Source of the DNA: Verrucomicrobiota bacterium
GTDB taxonomy: Bacteria; Verrucomicrobiota; Verrucomicrobiia; Limisphaerales; BJHT01
Assembly: GCA_014193395.1 (NCBI GenBank)
Contig: BJHT01000043.1
Location: 1 to 33,311, forward strand
Direction: 5' to 3'
Length of the DNA stretch: 33,311 bases
The translations under genes and the position numbers were made by a program. The notes beneath the pieces are model-generated. The model saw nothing but the letters and a program-made list of their open reading frames with translations, was not told the origin of the DNA and ran no database searches. This document shows positions 15,529-23,445 of this stretch, piece after piece; position 1 is the stretch's first letter; each line of letters opens with the position of its first letter.

Positions 15529-16953
15529 TCACGAACTCAGCTTCGCCAGCTTGCTCTGCCAGCGCGCCAGTTGCTTCTTCACTTCCTTCGTTCCCGGCGC
15601 GCCGATGACGGCCCGGCGCTGCATGGCGCGGTCGAGCTGGAAGGTCTCGGCGACATCGGCACCGAACTGCGGCGAGATTTTTTGAAACTCGGCGACCGTG
15701 ACTTGATCCAGCGGCTTGCCCGCCTGCTCCGCGAAACCCACGACCGCGCCGACGACGTGATGCGCCTGGCGAAAGGGCATTCCCTTTTTCACGAGATAGT
15801 CCGCGAGATCGGTGGCGAGCAGTTGTGGATCGCTCGCGGCGGCGCGGCAGACGTCGGCCTTGACCGTCGTGTGGTCGAGCATCGCGGCCATGAGCCGCAC
15901 GCACGCGCGCACGGTGTCGGCGGTGTCGAAGAGGCGTTCCTTGTCCTCCTGCAAATCGCGGTTGTAGGTCATCGGCAGGCCCTTCAGCAGCGTGAGCAGC
16001 GCGACGAGATTGCCGATGACGCGGGCGGATTTGCCGCGCGTGAGTTCGGCGATGTCGGGGTTTTTCTTCTGCGGCATCAGCGACGAACCGGTGGTGTAGG
16101 CGTCGGCGATCTTGATGAAATTAAACTCGGCGCTGGCCCAGAGGATGACGTCCTCGGCGAGGCGGCTGAGATGCACGGCGAGCAGCGCGGCGGTGGCGCA
16201 GAATTCGACGGCGAAATCGCGGTCGCTCACGCCGTCCATGCTGTTTTGCGTGAGCAGCGGGCGGCCCTTGGCATCGACGAAGCCGAGCAGTTTCGCGACG
16301 AACTCGCGGTCGATGGGCAGCGTGCTGCCGGCGATCGCACCGCTGCCGAGGGGGCAGACATTCAGGCGTTCAAAGCAGCCGCCGAGACGGCTGTGGTCGC
16401 GTTCGAGCATCTCGACGTAGGCGAGCAGATGATGCGCGAAATACACCGGCTGGGCGCGCTGGAGATGCGTGTAGCCGGGGATGATGACGTCCGCGTGCCG
16501 CGCCCCGAGCGCGACGAGCGAGGACTGGAGCGCGATCAGTTCGGCGTGCAGCGCGTCGATCTCGTCGCGCAGCCAGAGGCGGACGTCGAGGGCGACCTGG
16601 TCGTTGCGCGAGCGGGCGGTGTGGAGCTTGGCGCCGGCGGGGACGCGGCGGGTGAGTTCGGCCTCGAGGTTCATGTGGACGTCCTCCAGCTCGGGCTTCC
16701 ACTGGAATTTTCCCGCGACGATTTCAGCGGTGATCTCATCGAAGCCCAGCGCGATGGCCTTGCATTCGGCACGCGTGAGCACGCCGATTTTTTGCAGCAT
16801 CTCGGCGTGCGCGAGCGAGCCGAGGATGTCGTGCCGCCACAGCCGCCAGTCGAAGGAAATGGACTCGGAGAAAGCGGCGACGTCGGCAGCGGGACCGCCG
16901 GAGAAGCGGCCGGAACGCGAGACGGGGGCGGGCTGGGGAGTGGTCTTTTTCAT
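15529..16953 (-). CDS. argH: Argininosuccinate lyase
   Basis: The 474-residue protein catalyses the last step of arginine synthesis, splitting argininosuccinate into arginine and fumarate in the cytoplasm. It has the full family layout: G-R-F-S-G-G-P near the N-terminus, E-D-V-H-M-N-L-E (90-97), H-T-A-R-S-R-N-D-Q (111-119), Y-T-H-L-Q-R-A-Q-P (161-169), and the signature loop G-S-S-L-M-P-Q-K-K-N-P-D (289-300) with the catalytic serine. C-terminal F-R-Q-A-H-H-V-V-G is also present. Length is standard. No other arginine genes are adjacent. The stop codon lies at the edge of the palindromic repeat array, and part of the 3' coding region is duplicated within that array. Confidence 0.96.
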   Translation of the reverse strand: MKKTTPQPAPVSRSGRFSGGPAADVAAFSESISFDWRLWRHDILGSLAHAEMLQKIGVLTRAECKAIALGFDEITAEIVAGKFQWKPELEDVHMNLEAELTRRVPAGAKLHTARSRNDQVALDVRLWLRDEIDALHAELIALQSSLVALGARHADVIIPGYTHLQRAQPVYFAHHLLAYVEMLERDHSRLGGCFERLNVCPLGSGAIAGSTLPIDREFVAKLLGFVDAKGRPLLTQNSMDGVSDRDFAVEFCATAALLAVHLSRLAEDVILWASAEFNFIKIADAYTTGSSLMPQKKNPDIAELTRGKSARVIGNLVALLTLLKGLPMTYNRDLQEDKERLFDTADTVRACVRLMAAMLDHTTVKADVCRAAASDPQLLATDLADYLVKKGMPFRQAHHVVGAVVGFAEQAGKPLDQVTVAEFQKISPQFGADVAETFQLDRAMQRRAVIGAPGTKEVKKQLARWQSKLAKLSS

Positions 16954-17025
16954 GCGCTCAAAGCGGCGCGCATGTTGGTGGCGGGCAGGTGAAAGTCACG
17001 CGGGAAAGGCGGCGCGCAGCTCGTA

Positions 17026-17217
17026 GCCGCCGACGTGAGGAGGCGGACGTGCGGAGGTGGACGCCGCGAACCGGGCGCACTGGTACCGCAGGCGTCCTCG
17101 CCTGCGAGTTCGGGCGGGGTCTCGCCGCCCTGATCGACTCGGGGCGAGACGCCCCGCGAACTCGCAGGCGAGACGCCTGCGGTACGAACGCCCGGTCCGC
17201 CTCCTCACGGCGGCGGC
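17026..17217. repeat. Three-layer nested inverted repeat
   Basis: The outer arms 17026-17048 and 17195-17217 are 23 nt with one mismatch. Inside them, arms 17083-17112 and 17157-17185 pair over 29 of 30 nt with a one-base indel. Inside those, ggcgagac-type arms (around 17119-17126 and 17143-17150) pair again. The left outer arm (17023-17047) recurs exactly at 33114-33138, and the middle arm is related to 18699-18780. The block fills most of the gap between argH and the small gene at 17234-17428. Confidence 0.85.
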
Positions 17218-17233
17218 GACGGGCGGGGGCGGG

Positions 17234-17428
17234 TCAGCGCGAGAGGCGCAGATAGACCTGCTCGGGGCGCGCGGGCGGGGCCGGGGACCAGTCCATCGCC
17301 GTGTTGACCACCGCCCGCATCTGCGCGAACCACCAGCGCGCGCGGTGCGGGCGGTGACCGCGCCGGAGCGCGACCGAATTGTTGGCGGGCCGACCTTCGA
17401 TTCCGAATTCCATCTGGTTGTTTTGCAT
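17234..17428 (-). CDS. Small uncharacterised protein, W-W-F-x-x-M-R type
   Basis: The 64-residue product is basic in the middle (R-R-G-H-R-P-H-R-A-R) followed by W-W-F-A-Q-M-R-A-V-V-N-T-A-M-D-W, then a proline-rich P-A-P-P-A-R-P-E-Q tail. The amphipathic tryptophan-rich helix and Pro-rich end look selected rather than random. Upstream of ATG 17428 there is a purine-rich site (gaaaggt, about seven bases before the start), and the 5' flank is AT-rich compared with the surroundings. A longer overlapping frame to 17468 lacks this character. I do not recognise a domain. It may be a small nucleic-acid- or membrane-associated protein; function unknown. Confidence 0.6.
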   Translation of the reverse strand: MQNNQMEFGIEGRPANNSVALRRGHRPHRARWWFAQMRAVVNTAMDWSPAPPARPEQVYLRLSR

Positions 17429-17827
17429 ACGATGACCTTTCAGTTTTTGTTTTTCTGTCGGCGGGCATCTTGCCAGAGGGGGTGGGTCATCTATGGGGCA
17501 ACCCCTAAAGATTTTTCAAAAAAGTTTTCGGGGGCAAAGGAAGCAGGAGGAGGGGGTGCGGGACAGGCACGGGCACTGGTGATTTGCGGTCGAATACGGC
17601 GCGGCCCGGGAGCAGGGAATTGGCAGGGGAATTTGGGGCAAGGGAATGGAGGCAAAGGAATGGGAAAGGGAAGAGAACCGCTGACGGTCGGTTCCTCTCT
17701 TCATTTTTCTGCCCCCATTTTTCTGCCGTCGATCCGGTGCCGCTCGCGGCTGCGGCGGCCGGGTTGGCGCGGTGCGGGTCGGAGTTTGCGGTTCCTTTCG
17801 TGTGGCGTTGCCTTTTGAATCGCGGCG
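17429..17827. other. 399-bp gap: AT-rich leader plus purine-rich repeat
   Basis: Next to the small gene, 17429-17540 is unusually AT-rich (runs of T and A around 17440-17460 and 17510-17530) and probably holds its promoter; a TTGAAA hexamer reads on the minus strand near 17515-17520, but no good -10 box is certain. From 17622 to about 17664 lies one copy of the ggcaggggaatttggggca repeat also found near 28271 and 29638. The remainder up to rluE shows no gene. Confidence 0.45.
17622..17664. repeat. Purine-rich dispersed repeat, copy 1
   Basis: The sequence ggcaggggaatttggggca, followed by agggaatggaggcaaaggaatggg, matches the copies starting at 28271 and 29638 almost base for base over its first 30 nt. 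Here it stands alone about 160 bp upstream of rluE, without the inverted partner seen at 28356-28382. Confidence 0.7.
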
Positions 17828-18400
17828 ATGCTGCTCGCGTTTCACAAGCCCTATGGCGTGCTGTCGCGGTTCACGCCGGATGGCTCGCCGAATCGTCCGC
17901 TGGCGGACTTCGGCTTCCCGCCGCGCGTGTATCCCATCGGGCGGCTGGACGCGGATTCGGAGGGCCTGCTGCTGCTGACGGACGAGGCGGCGTTGAACGA
18001 GCAACTGCTCCACCCGGACCGTCAGCACGTCCGCACGTATTGGGCGCAGGTGGAGAAAATCCCGAGCCGCGAGGCGCTGGCGGCGCTCGAACGCGGCGTC
18101 ACGATTCAAACCCATCACACGTTGCCGTGCCGCGCCTGGTTGCTCGATCCACAGCCTGATCTCGCCCCGCGCGATCCGCCCATCCGGTTTCGCAAATCCA
18201 TTCCGACCTGCTGGATCGGCCTCGAACTCGTGGAGGGAAAAAACCGGCAGGTGCGTCGGATGACCGCGAGCATCGGGCATCCCACGCTGCGGCTCATCCG
18301 CGTGCAGATCGGCGGCTTCGCGTTGGGCGCGCTCCCCGCCGGCGAGTGGCGGAAACTCACCGCCGCAGAACGGGCGCTGGTGCTGCGGAACGCGGCGTAG
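17828..18400 (+). CDS. rluE: 23S rRNA pseudouridine synthase, RluE type
   Basis: The 190-residue enzyme belongs to the RsuA/RluB/E/F branch of pseudouridine synthases. It starts directly with the catalytic fold (L-L-A-F-H-K-P-Y-G-V-L-S-R-F-T) and lacks an S4 domain, which fits RluE, the enzyme that modifies U2457 of 23S rRNA in E. coli. The active-site motif is P-I-G-R-L-D41-A-D-S-E-G-L-L-L-L-T, with D41 the catalytic aspartate. Later motifs are L-V-E-G-K-N-R-Q-V-R-R-M and L-R-L-I-R-V. Family length is about 180-215 residues. The gene's stop codon abuts a palindromic repeat at 18400. Confidence 0.92.
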   Translation: MLLAFHKPYGVLSRFTPDGSPNRPLADFGFPPRVYPIGRLDADSEGLLLLTDEAALNEQLLHPDRQHVRTYWAQVEKIPSREALAALERGVTIQTHHTLPCRAWLLDPQPDLAPRDPPIRFRKSIPTCWIGLELVEGKNRQVRRMTASIGHPTLRLIRVQIGGFALGALPAGEWRKLTAAERALVLRNAA

Positions 18401-18508
18401 GAGTGCGCCCGTCCCCGGGCGCAGCAGGGTGGAACGCAGTTTGGCGTGGACTGATTCTGGCGTGGCGGTGCGCGCGGACGTCGCTGCGGCCGGGGACGGC
18501 CGCACTCC
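18400..18508. repeat. Palindromic doublet directly after rluE
   Basis: Arms 18400-18426 and 18482-18508 are inverted copies of 27 nt with three mismatches. Each arm can also fold on itself (cgccc-gtcc-ccgggcg type). The left arm begins at the last base of the rluE stop codon, so it would be the 3' end structure of that mRNA. Confidence 0.8.
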
Positions 18509-18542
18509 GGGGCCACGGGCGTGGGTCGCCGCGAGGGAGCGT

Positions 18543-18649
18543 CTCTGCGTCCCTTCCCATCTCTGCGGTGTTCTGTGTTTTTTCGCGCAGGGCCGCGGTT
18601 GGGATGGGAGGCCGGACAGAACACCGTAGAGATGGGCAGGGACGCAGAG
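18543..18649. repeat. Inverted repeat of the ctctgcgt...ggtgtt family, copy 1
   Basis: Arms 18543-18576 and 18616-18649 are 34 nt with two mismatches, separated by 39 nt. The same motif with a perfect 30-bp inverted repeat occurs at 29414-29509. Confidence 0.85.
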
Positions 18650-18698
18650 GGGGAACAGCGGGGACTGAGGCGGGTTACGGGCGGTGGCCGCATTGCCA

Positions 18699-18780
18699 AC
18701 GTACCGCAGGCATCCCGCCCCGAGTTGGTGCTGGCGGCGAGACACCGCCAGAACTCGCAGGCGAGACGCCTGCAATACGT
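18699..18780. repeat. Inverted repeat related to the one at 17083-17185
   Basis: Outer arms acgtaccgcaggc (from 18699) and gcctgcaatacgt (to 18780) pair with only transition differences. An inner hairpin tggcgg-cgagaca-ccgcca lies between. The arm sequence shares the taccgcaggc and actcgcaggcgagacgcctgc motifs with 17083-17185. Confidence 0.75.
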
Positions 18781-18827
18781 GGCCGACGACGGCCTTTCCT
18801 GCGCGAGGACGGTGGGTGGGAAAAAGC

Positions 18828-18866
18828 GAGGTTAGAGTCTCGTTACCTCGACTCGTACAGGGAGGA
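18828..18866. repeat. Dispersed repeat copy 2 (gaggttagagtct family)
   Basis: This copy matches 13758-13796, with 13 identical leading bases and about three quarters identity after that. It lies 59 bp upstream of the CxxCH gene. Together with the three palindromic elements before it, it fills 18400-18866; the remaining bases up to 18924 hold no gene. Confidence 0.7.
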
Positions 18867-18924
18867 TTGTTCCTGTCGGCAATTGCTTTCGCCGCGAGCG
18901 GCGTGGCAGGGTTCGCGGAATTTT

Positions 18925-21900
18925 ATGCGTACTCAGATTTCTCTCTTCTTTACGGGGTGGCTGGTTTTGGCGGCGGTTGCGTCGTCAGCGCGGGCGGCGG
19001 CGGCGGGCGGGTCGGGCGCGTTTGGCGGGCGGCCGAATCTGGCGGTGGCGGGCGTGGCAGAGGCTTCGAGTTCGCAGGCGGGGCATGATCCCGCGCACGC
19101 GCTGGATGGCGACGCCGAGACGCGCTGGTGCGCGGATGGCGGGAGCCGGCCGCAGTGGTGGCAGGTCGATTTGGGCAAGGAGCAAAAGGTCACGGGCGTG
19201 GTGCTGGATTGGGAGCGGCGCGCGGTGGCGTATCAGTATCGCGTCGAGGGTTCGGCGGACGGCAAGGAGTGGAAGGCGCTGGTGGACGGCGCGAAAAATC
19301 AGGACGCGGGGTTGCGGTCACATGATTTTGCGGCGACGACGCGGTTCGTGCGCGTGACGGGTCTGGGCGGTGGCGGCAATGGTTGGATCAGCCTGTGGGA
19401 AGTGGCGGTGCTCGGCGAGAAGGGCGCGCCGCAGCCGGCCCCGGCGGTGCCGCCGAAGACGGCCGCGGGCGGTGCGGCGGCGGGCAAACCCGGCAAGGGC
19501 GGAAAAGTCGCGGGCAACAAGGATCCGCTGCCGCCCGCAGAAGTAGTCGAGAAGATGAAGCCGGTGACGGAGGAGAAGGTCGCGGGGATTTTGAAGGAAG
19601 TGAAGGCACCGGCGGAGTTTGACGTGACGGTGTTCGCCACGCCGCCCGCGGTGAATTATCCGGTCTTCGTCTCCGCCGCGCCGGACGGAACACTGTACGT
19701 CTCGAGCGATGGCAACGGCTCGCTCGGGCGCGACCCGCAGCGCGGGCGCATCCTGCGCGTGCGCGACACCGATGGCGACGGGCGCGCGGACGAGGTGAAG
19801 GTGTTCGTGAAGGACGTGGATTCGCCGCGCGGCCTCGTGTGGGATCACGACCGGCTCTACGTGCTGCACCCGCCGCACATCAGCGTTTACATCGACAAGG
19901 ATGGCGACGGGCACGCGGACGAGGAAAAGATTCTCGTGAAGAACTGCGCGTTCACTTTCAAGGACCGGCCCGCGGATCACACGTCGAACGGCCTCGAACT
20001 CGGCGTGGACGGCTGGTTGTATGCGGCGATCGGTGACTTCGGTTTCATGGAGGCCGAGGGCGTGGACGGGCGCAAGCTGCCGATGCGCGGCGGCGGCATC
20101 ATCCGCGTGCGGCCGGACGGCACGGGCTTGCAGCTTTTTGCGTATGGCACGCGGAACATTCTCGAGGCGGCGGTGAGTCCGTTGCTCGATCTGTTCACGC
20201 GCGACAACACCAACGACGGCGGCGGCTGGGACGTGCGCTTTCATCATTTCACCGGCCTGACCGATCACGGCTATCCGCGGTTGTACAAGAATTTTCAGGA
20301 CGAACATCTCGCGCCGCTGGCGGACTACGGCGGCGGCTCGGGCACGGGCGCGGCGTGGATTGATGAGCCGGGCATTCCCGAGAAATGGAACAACGCGCCG
20401 TTCACCTGCGACTGGGGCCGGAGCTGGGTCTATCAGCATCGCCCGACGCCGAAGGGCGCGACGTTCAGCGTGGATCAAAAGGAGTTTCTCGGCGTGCCGC
20501 GCATCACCGATCTGGATGTCGATGCGTCGAGCTGCATCTACGCGCTGAGCTGGAAGGGCGCGACGTTCAACTGGGCGGGCATGGATGTGGGCTACGTGGT
20601 GCGCGTGACGCCGAAAGGTTTTGCGCCGACGCCGCTGCCGGATTTTGCGAAAGCGAGCGGCGCGGAACTGGTGAAACTGCTCGAAGCGAACAGCCATCGC
20701 CGTCGCCTCGAAGCGCAGCGCACACTGATCCGGCGCGGACTGGTGGGCGAGACGGCCGGCGCGCTCGAGGCGCTCGCGGGCGACAAGACGAAGCCGCTGG
20801 CGTCGCGGGTCGCTGCGGTGTTCGCGCTCAAGCAGGGGCTGGGGGAAAAGGCGCATGATTTTCTTGGGAAGCTCGCATCGGATGCGTCGATCACGGCGTG
20901 GGCCTTGCGGGCGTTGACGGATCACGAAGGGCAGCTCGCGAGCGTGCCGGCGGCGCTGTTGGTGGGCGGGTTGAAGTCCAGCGATCCGCGGACGCGCACG
21001 GAAGCGGTCGTGGGGATCGCGCGGCTCGGGAAGCTGGAAAACGCGGCGGCGGTGGTGCCGCTGCTCGCGGACGCGGACGTGGTGATCGCGCACACGGCGA
21101 TGATGGCGTTGCGGGAGTTGAAGGCGGTGGACGCGTGCCTGGCGGCGATTGATCGCACGGATTCGCCGACGATTCGTGATGGCGCGTTCCGCGTGCTCTA
21201 CGCGTTTCGCGAGCCGAAGCTGGTGGACGCGCTGCTGGCGCGGCTCGGGAAGGAGACGGAGTTCGTGCGTCGGCAGGGTTTGCTCACGGCGCTGTGCCGG
21301 CTGCATTTCATCGACGGCGTGTGGAAGGGCAACTCGTGGGGCACGCGGCCGGACACGCGCGGGCCGCTGTATCAGCCCGAGGAGTGGAGCGAGACGAAGA
21401 AGATCGCGGAGGCGTTGAACCAGGTGATGAGCCAGGCGGAGGCGAAGGAAGTGGCGTATCTGGCGGGCGAGTTCAACCGGCATCGCATCGAGTCGGCGGG
21501 CGCGCTGGACAAGCTGCTGGCGCTGGTCGCGAAGGACGCGTCGGTGCTGCCCGTGGCTGTGGGGCAGCTCGCGCGCGTGAGCGCCGTGCCCGCGGCGGCG
21601 CTGCCGTTGTTGACGAAAGCCGCAGCGGCGGACGACACCGCGGGCGAGGTGCGCGCCAATGCGATTCAGGCGTTGAGCCGCGCGGACCTGAACGCGGAGG
21701 CCACGCGCGCGGTGCTGGCGGGGTTGGTGAAATTGAAGGCGGGCAAGGGCGATGGTGCGGTGTTCGAGCAGACGAGCGAGGCGTTTTTCAATTCCACCAA
21801 GGTCGAGAAGGAGCACGCGGTGTTGCTCGCCGAAGCGGGCAAGGTCGCGGGCGCGGAGTCGCTGTGGGCGGATGCGGCGTTGCTGCGGATCGTCGATCGG

Positions 21901-22602
21901 CTCAAGACCAAGAACAAGGCGCGCGACCAGATCACGGCGGCGCTGGACGCCGGCTGGGGCGAGCCGAAACGCCGGGCGCAATTGATTGAGGCGTCGTCGC
22001 TCGCGAACAAGAAAGTGCTGGCGGACAAAATCCTGGTGGCGCTCGCCGATCCCGACAAAGCCGTGGCGGCCGCGGCGAAGAAGGCGGTGGACAAGCTCAA
22101 GCTGCAACCTGCCGGCGCGGCCTCTGGACCGCTGGTTGGCACGCTGAAGGTCGAGGAGGTTTTGAACGCGATCATGAAGACGACCGGCGCGGCGAAGCGC
22201 GGCGAGGAAGTGTTCACGCAGGTCGGCTGCATGAACTGTCACACGGTGAAGCCGGAGCAGCCGTTGAAGGGGCCGTTTCTCGGGACGATCTCGGCGATCT
22301 TCAAGCGTCGCGATTTGGCGGAGAACATTTTGCTGCCGAACAAATCCATCGCTCAGGGCTTCGTCACGCAGCGGTTCGTGCTGAAGGACGAGACGGAGAT
22401 CGACGGATTCGTCACCCTCGAGGCGGCGGACAAAGTCACCGTGCGCAACGCCGCCGCGCAGGAGTTGGTCATCAACGTGAAGGACATCGTCAAGCGCGAG
22501 AAGCGCGACCTGTCGCTCATGCCCGAGGGGCTGGTGAATGCGCTGAGCGTGGCGGATTTTGCGGCGCTGCTGGATTACCTGGAAGGGCTGGGGAAGAAAT
22601 GA
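18925..22602 (+). CDS. PVC-type haem-binding CxxCH protein with N-terminal F5/8C domain
   Basis: The 1225-residue exported protein starts with a signal peptide (M-R-T-Q-I-S-L-F-F-T-G-W-L-V-L-A-A-V-A). A discoidin-like F5/8 type C carbohydrate-binding domain follows (about 36-168; A-L-D-G-D-A-E-T-R-W, W-W-Q-V-D-L-G, F-V-R-V-T-G-L), then an Ala/Gly/Pro/Lys linker. A large beta-propeller (about 230-560) carries two calcium-binding-type repeats, D281-T-D-G-D-G-R-A-D and D-K-D-G-D-G-H-A-D. About 480 residues of helical HEAT-like repeats come next. The C-terminal cytochrome domain has G-C1102-M-N-C1105-H1106. This architecture matches the 'membrane-bound dehydrogenase' CxxCH proteins found in Planctomycetes and Verrucomicrobia. 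ATG 18925 is chosen because the open frame upstream runs through repeats and rluE. Probably an extracytoplasmic oxidoreductase binding a glycan; the substrate is unknown. Confidence 0.92.
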   Translation: MRTQISLFFTGWLVLAAVASSARAAAAGGSGAFGGRPNLAVAGVAEASSSQAGHDPAHALDGDAETRWCADGGSRPQWWQVDLGKEQKVTGVVLDWERRAVAYQYRVEGSADGKEWKALVDGAKNQDAGLRSHDFAATTRFVRVTGLGGGGNGWISLWEVAVLGEKGAPQPAPAVPPKTAAGGAAAGKPGKGGKVAGNKDPLPPAEVVEKMKPVTEEKVAGILKEVKAPAEFDVTVFATPPAVNYPVFVSAAPDGTLYVSSDGNGSLGRDPQRGRILRVRDTDGDGRADEVKVFVKDVDSPRGLVWDHDRLYVLHPPHISVYIDKDGDGHADEEKILVKNCAFTFKDRPADHTSNGLELGVDGWLYAAIGDFGFMEAEGVDGRKLPMRGGGIIRVRPDGTGLQLFAYGTRNILEAAVSPLLDLFTRDNTNDGGGWDVRFHHFTGLTDHGYPRLYKNFQDEHLAPLADYGGGSGTGAAWIDEPGIPEKWNNAPFTCDWGRSWVYQHRPTPKGATFSVDQKEFLGVPRITDLDVDASSCIYALSWKGATFNWAGMDVGYVVRVTPKGFAPTPLPDFAKASGAELVKLLEANSHRRRLEAQRTLIRRGLVGETAGALEALAGDKTKPLASRVAAVFALKQGLGEKAHDFLGKLASDASITAWALRALTDHEGQLASVPAALLVGGLKSSDPRTRTEAVVGIARLGKLENAAAVVPLLADADVVIAHTAMMALRELKAVDACLAAIDRTDSPTIRDGAFRVLYAFREPKLVDALLARLGKETEFVRRQGLLTALCRLHFIDGVWKGNSWGTRPDTRGPLYQPEEWSETKKIAEALNQVMSQAEAKEVAYLAGEFNRHRIESAGALDKLLALVAKDASVLPVAVGQLARVSAVPAAALPLLTKAAAADDTAGEVRANAIQALSRADLNAEATRAVLAGLVKLKAGKGDGAVFEQTSEAFFNSTKVEKEHAVLLAEAGKVAGAESLWADAALLRIVDRLKTKNKARDQITAALDAGWGEPKRRAQLIEASSLANKKVLADKILVALADPDKAVAAAAKKAVDKLKLQPAGAASGPLVGTLKVEEVLNAIMKTTGAAKRGEEVFTQVGCMNCHTVKPEQPLKGPFLGTISAIFKRRDLAENILLPNKSIAQGFVTQRFVLKDETEIDGFVTLEAADKVTVRNAAAQELVINVKDIVKREKRDLSLMPEGLVNALSVADFAALLDYLEGLGKK

Positions 22603-23041
22603 CCGGCGGGAAAAGCTCCAAGGCTAAAGCTCAAAGCTCAAGGGAAGGTCAAAGCTTCAAGCTCCAATGCGGAGCGCGTTTGCGTTGGGGCGCAGCTTCG
22701 TTTCTTGCAGGGCGGGCGGGCGGTCGTGGCGCGAGCCGCCTTGCCGTGGTCGGGCGAGGTTTAGGTCTGCCGCCGACGGTTCTAGCCTCGGCCTATGATG
22801 TGGTGCCCGACGCGGGGCTTGGGAATCCATGTCCATCCGAGTTATGCGTGGTTGGGCAGGAAATCGTGCGGCGAGTGGACCTGCGCGCCCACCCGGTTTG
22901 CCCGCGCCATCGCGGGCCAACTTGTCCGCAAAACCTCCGCTGCCGAGCCGATGGTGAAACCAGCAGTGAGAATCCGGGCCGCGGCGGACGTCCGAACCCG
23001 CCACACCAGATGATGACCACCCGTTGTTTCACTCCTCACTT
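22603..23041. other. 439-bp gap with a tandem aaagctc repeat and no clear gene
   Basis: The first 65 bp hold a repeat of the aaagctcaaagctcaaggg type. The rest, up to 23041, has open frames on both strands but none with an ordinary composition or ribosome-binding site. A plus-strand frame from 22795 reads M-W-C-P-T-R-G-L-G-I-H-V-H-P-S-Y-A-W-L; it may be a decayed gene or chance. Nothing else is seen. Confidence 0.5.
22611..22667. repeat. aaagctcaaagctcaaggg repeat, copy 1
   Basis: Short direct repeats of aaagctc build up to the core at 22626-22648, which matches 26423-26445 (one difference) and, inverted, 26889-26912. This copy begins about 10 nt after the stop codon of the CxxCH gene. Confidence 0.75.
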
Positions 23042-23437
23042 ATGAAATTCATCTCGCCCGGCAAGGAGAGCATCAGCCCGAACCACTCGCGCAAGATTTC
23101 CGAGTGTCTGATGGAGTTTGCGCTGGAGATCGCCCCGGCGGACAGTGCGCGCGACACCTTCGCCAACGCGGTCGGAATGGCGGCGATGTTGTGGAATGTG
23201 CCGGTGCTGCCGGAAGCGGAGCAGGCCAGAAGCATGGACGTTATTCGAAGCTGGTTGGCGCAAATTGGGCGTCTGGATTTACAACTCGAGATCGGGCGGC
23301 TGCTGGAATTGCGCCGTAAGCGTTATGCAACGGATCGCCGGGTGATTATGAACTACAAGCTGGAGTACGGGGCGAAGGGACCGGAACTGATCGTGGCGTC
23401 GGTGGACTTGGATCGGCCGGAGAACCAGGGAAGGTGA
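23042..23437 (+). CDS. Hypothetical protein in a cluster with UPF0158
   Basis: The 131-residue product is acidic to neutral, with no motif I recognise. It starts M-K-F-I-S-P-G-K-E-S-I-S-P-N-H-S-R-K-I-S-E-C, then a helix-rich middle (A-L-E-I-A-P-A-D-S-A-R-D-T-F-A-N-A-V) and a C-terminal beta-type run (Y-K-L-E-Y-G-A-K-G-P-E-L-I-V-A-S-V-D-L). ATG 23042 was taken as start; an in-frame ATG 18 nt earlier is possible. A 33-codon frame and a UPF0158 gene follow on the same strand within about 110 nt. The composition and codon usage match neighbouring coding DNA. Function unknown. Confidence 0.7.
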   Translation: MKFISPGKESISPNHSRKISECLMEFALEIAPADSARDTFANAVGMAAMLWNVPVLPEAEQARSMDVIRSWLAQIGRLDLQLEIGRLLELRRKRYATDRRVIMNYKLEYGAKGPELIVASVDLDRPENQGR

Positions 23438-23445
23438 AGTGAATC

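Noticed and set aside
18346..18924. In-frame extension of the CxxCH gene upstream to rluE
   Set aside because: It runs through four palindromic repeats and overlaps rluE, and the signal peptide begins at 18925.
19318..22242. A 974-codon open frame on the minus strand
   Set aside because: It is antisense to the CxxCH gene, extremely rich in Arg, His and Gln, and has no recognisable domain. It is a shadow of GC-rich third positions.
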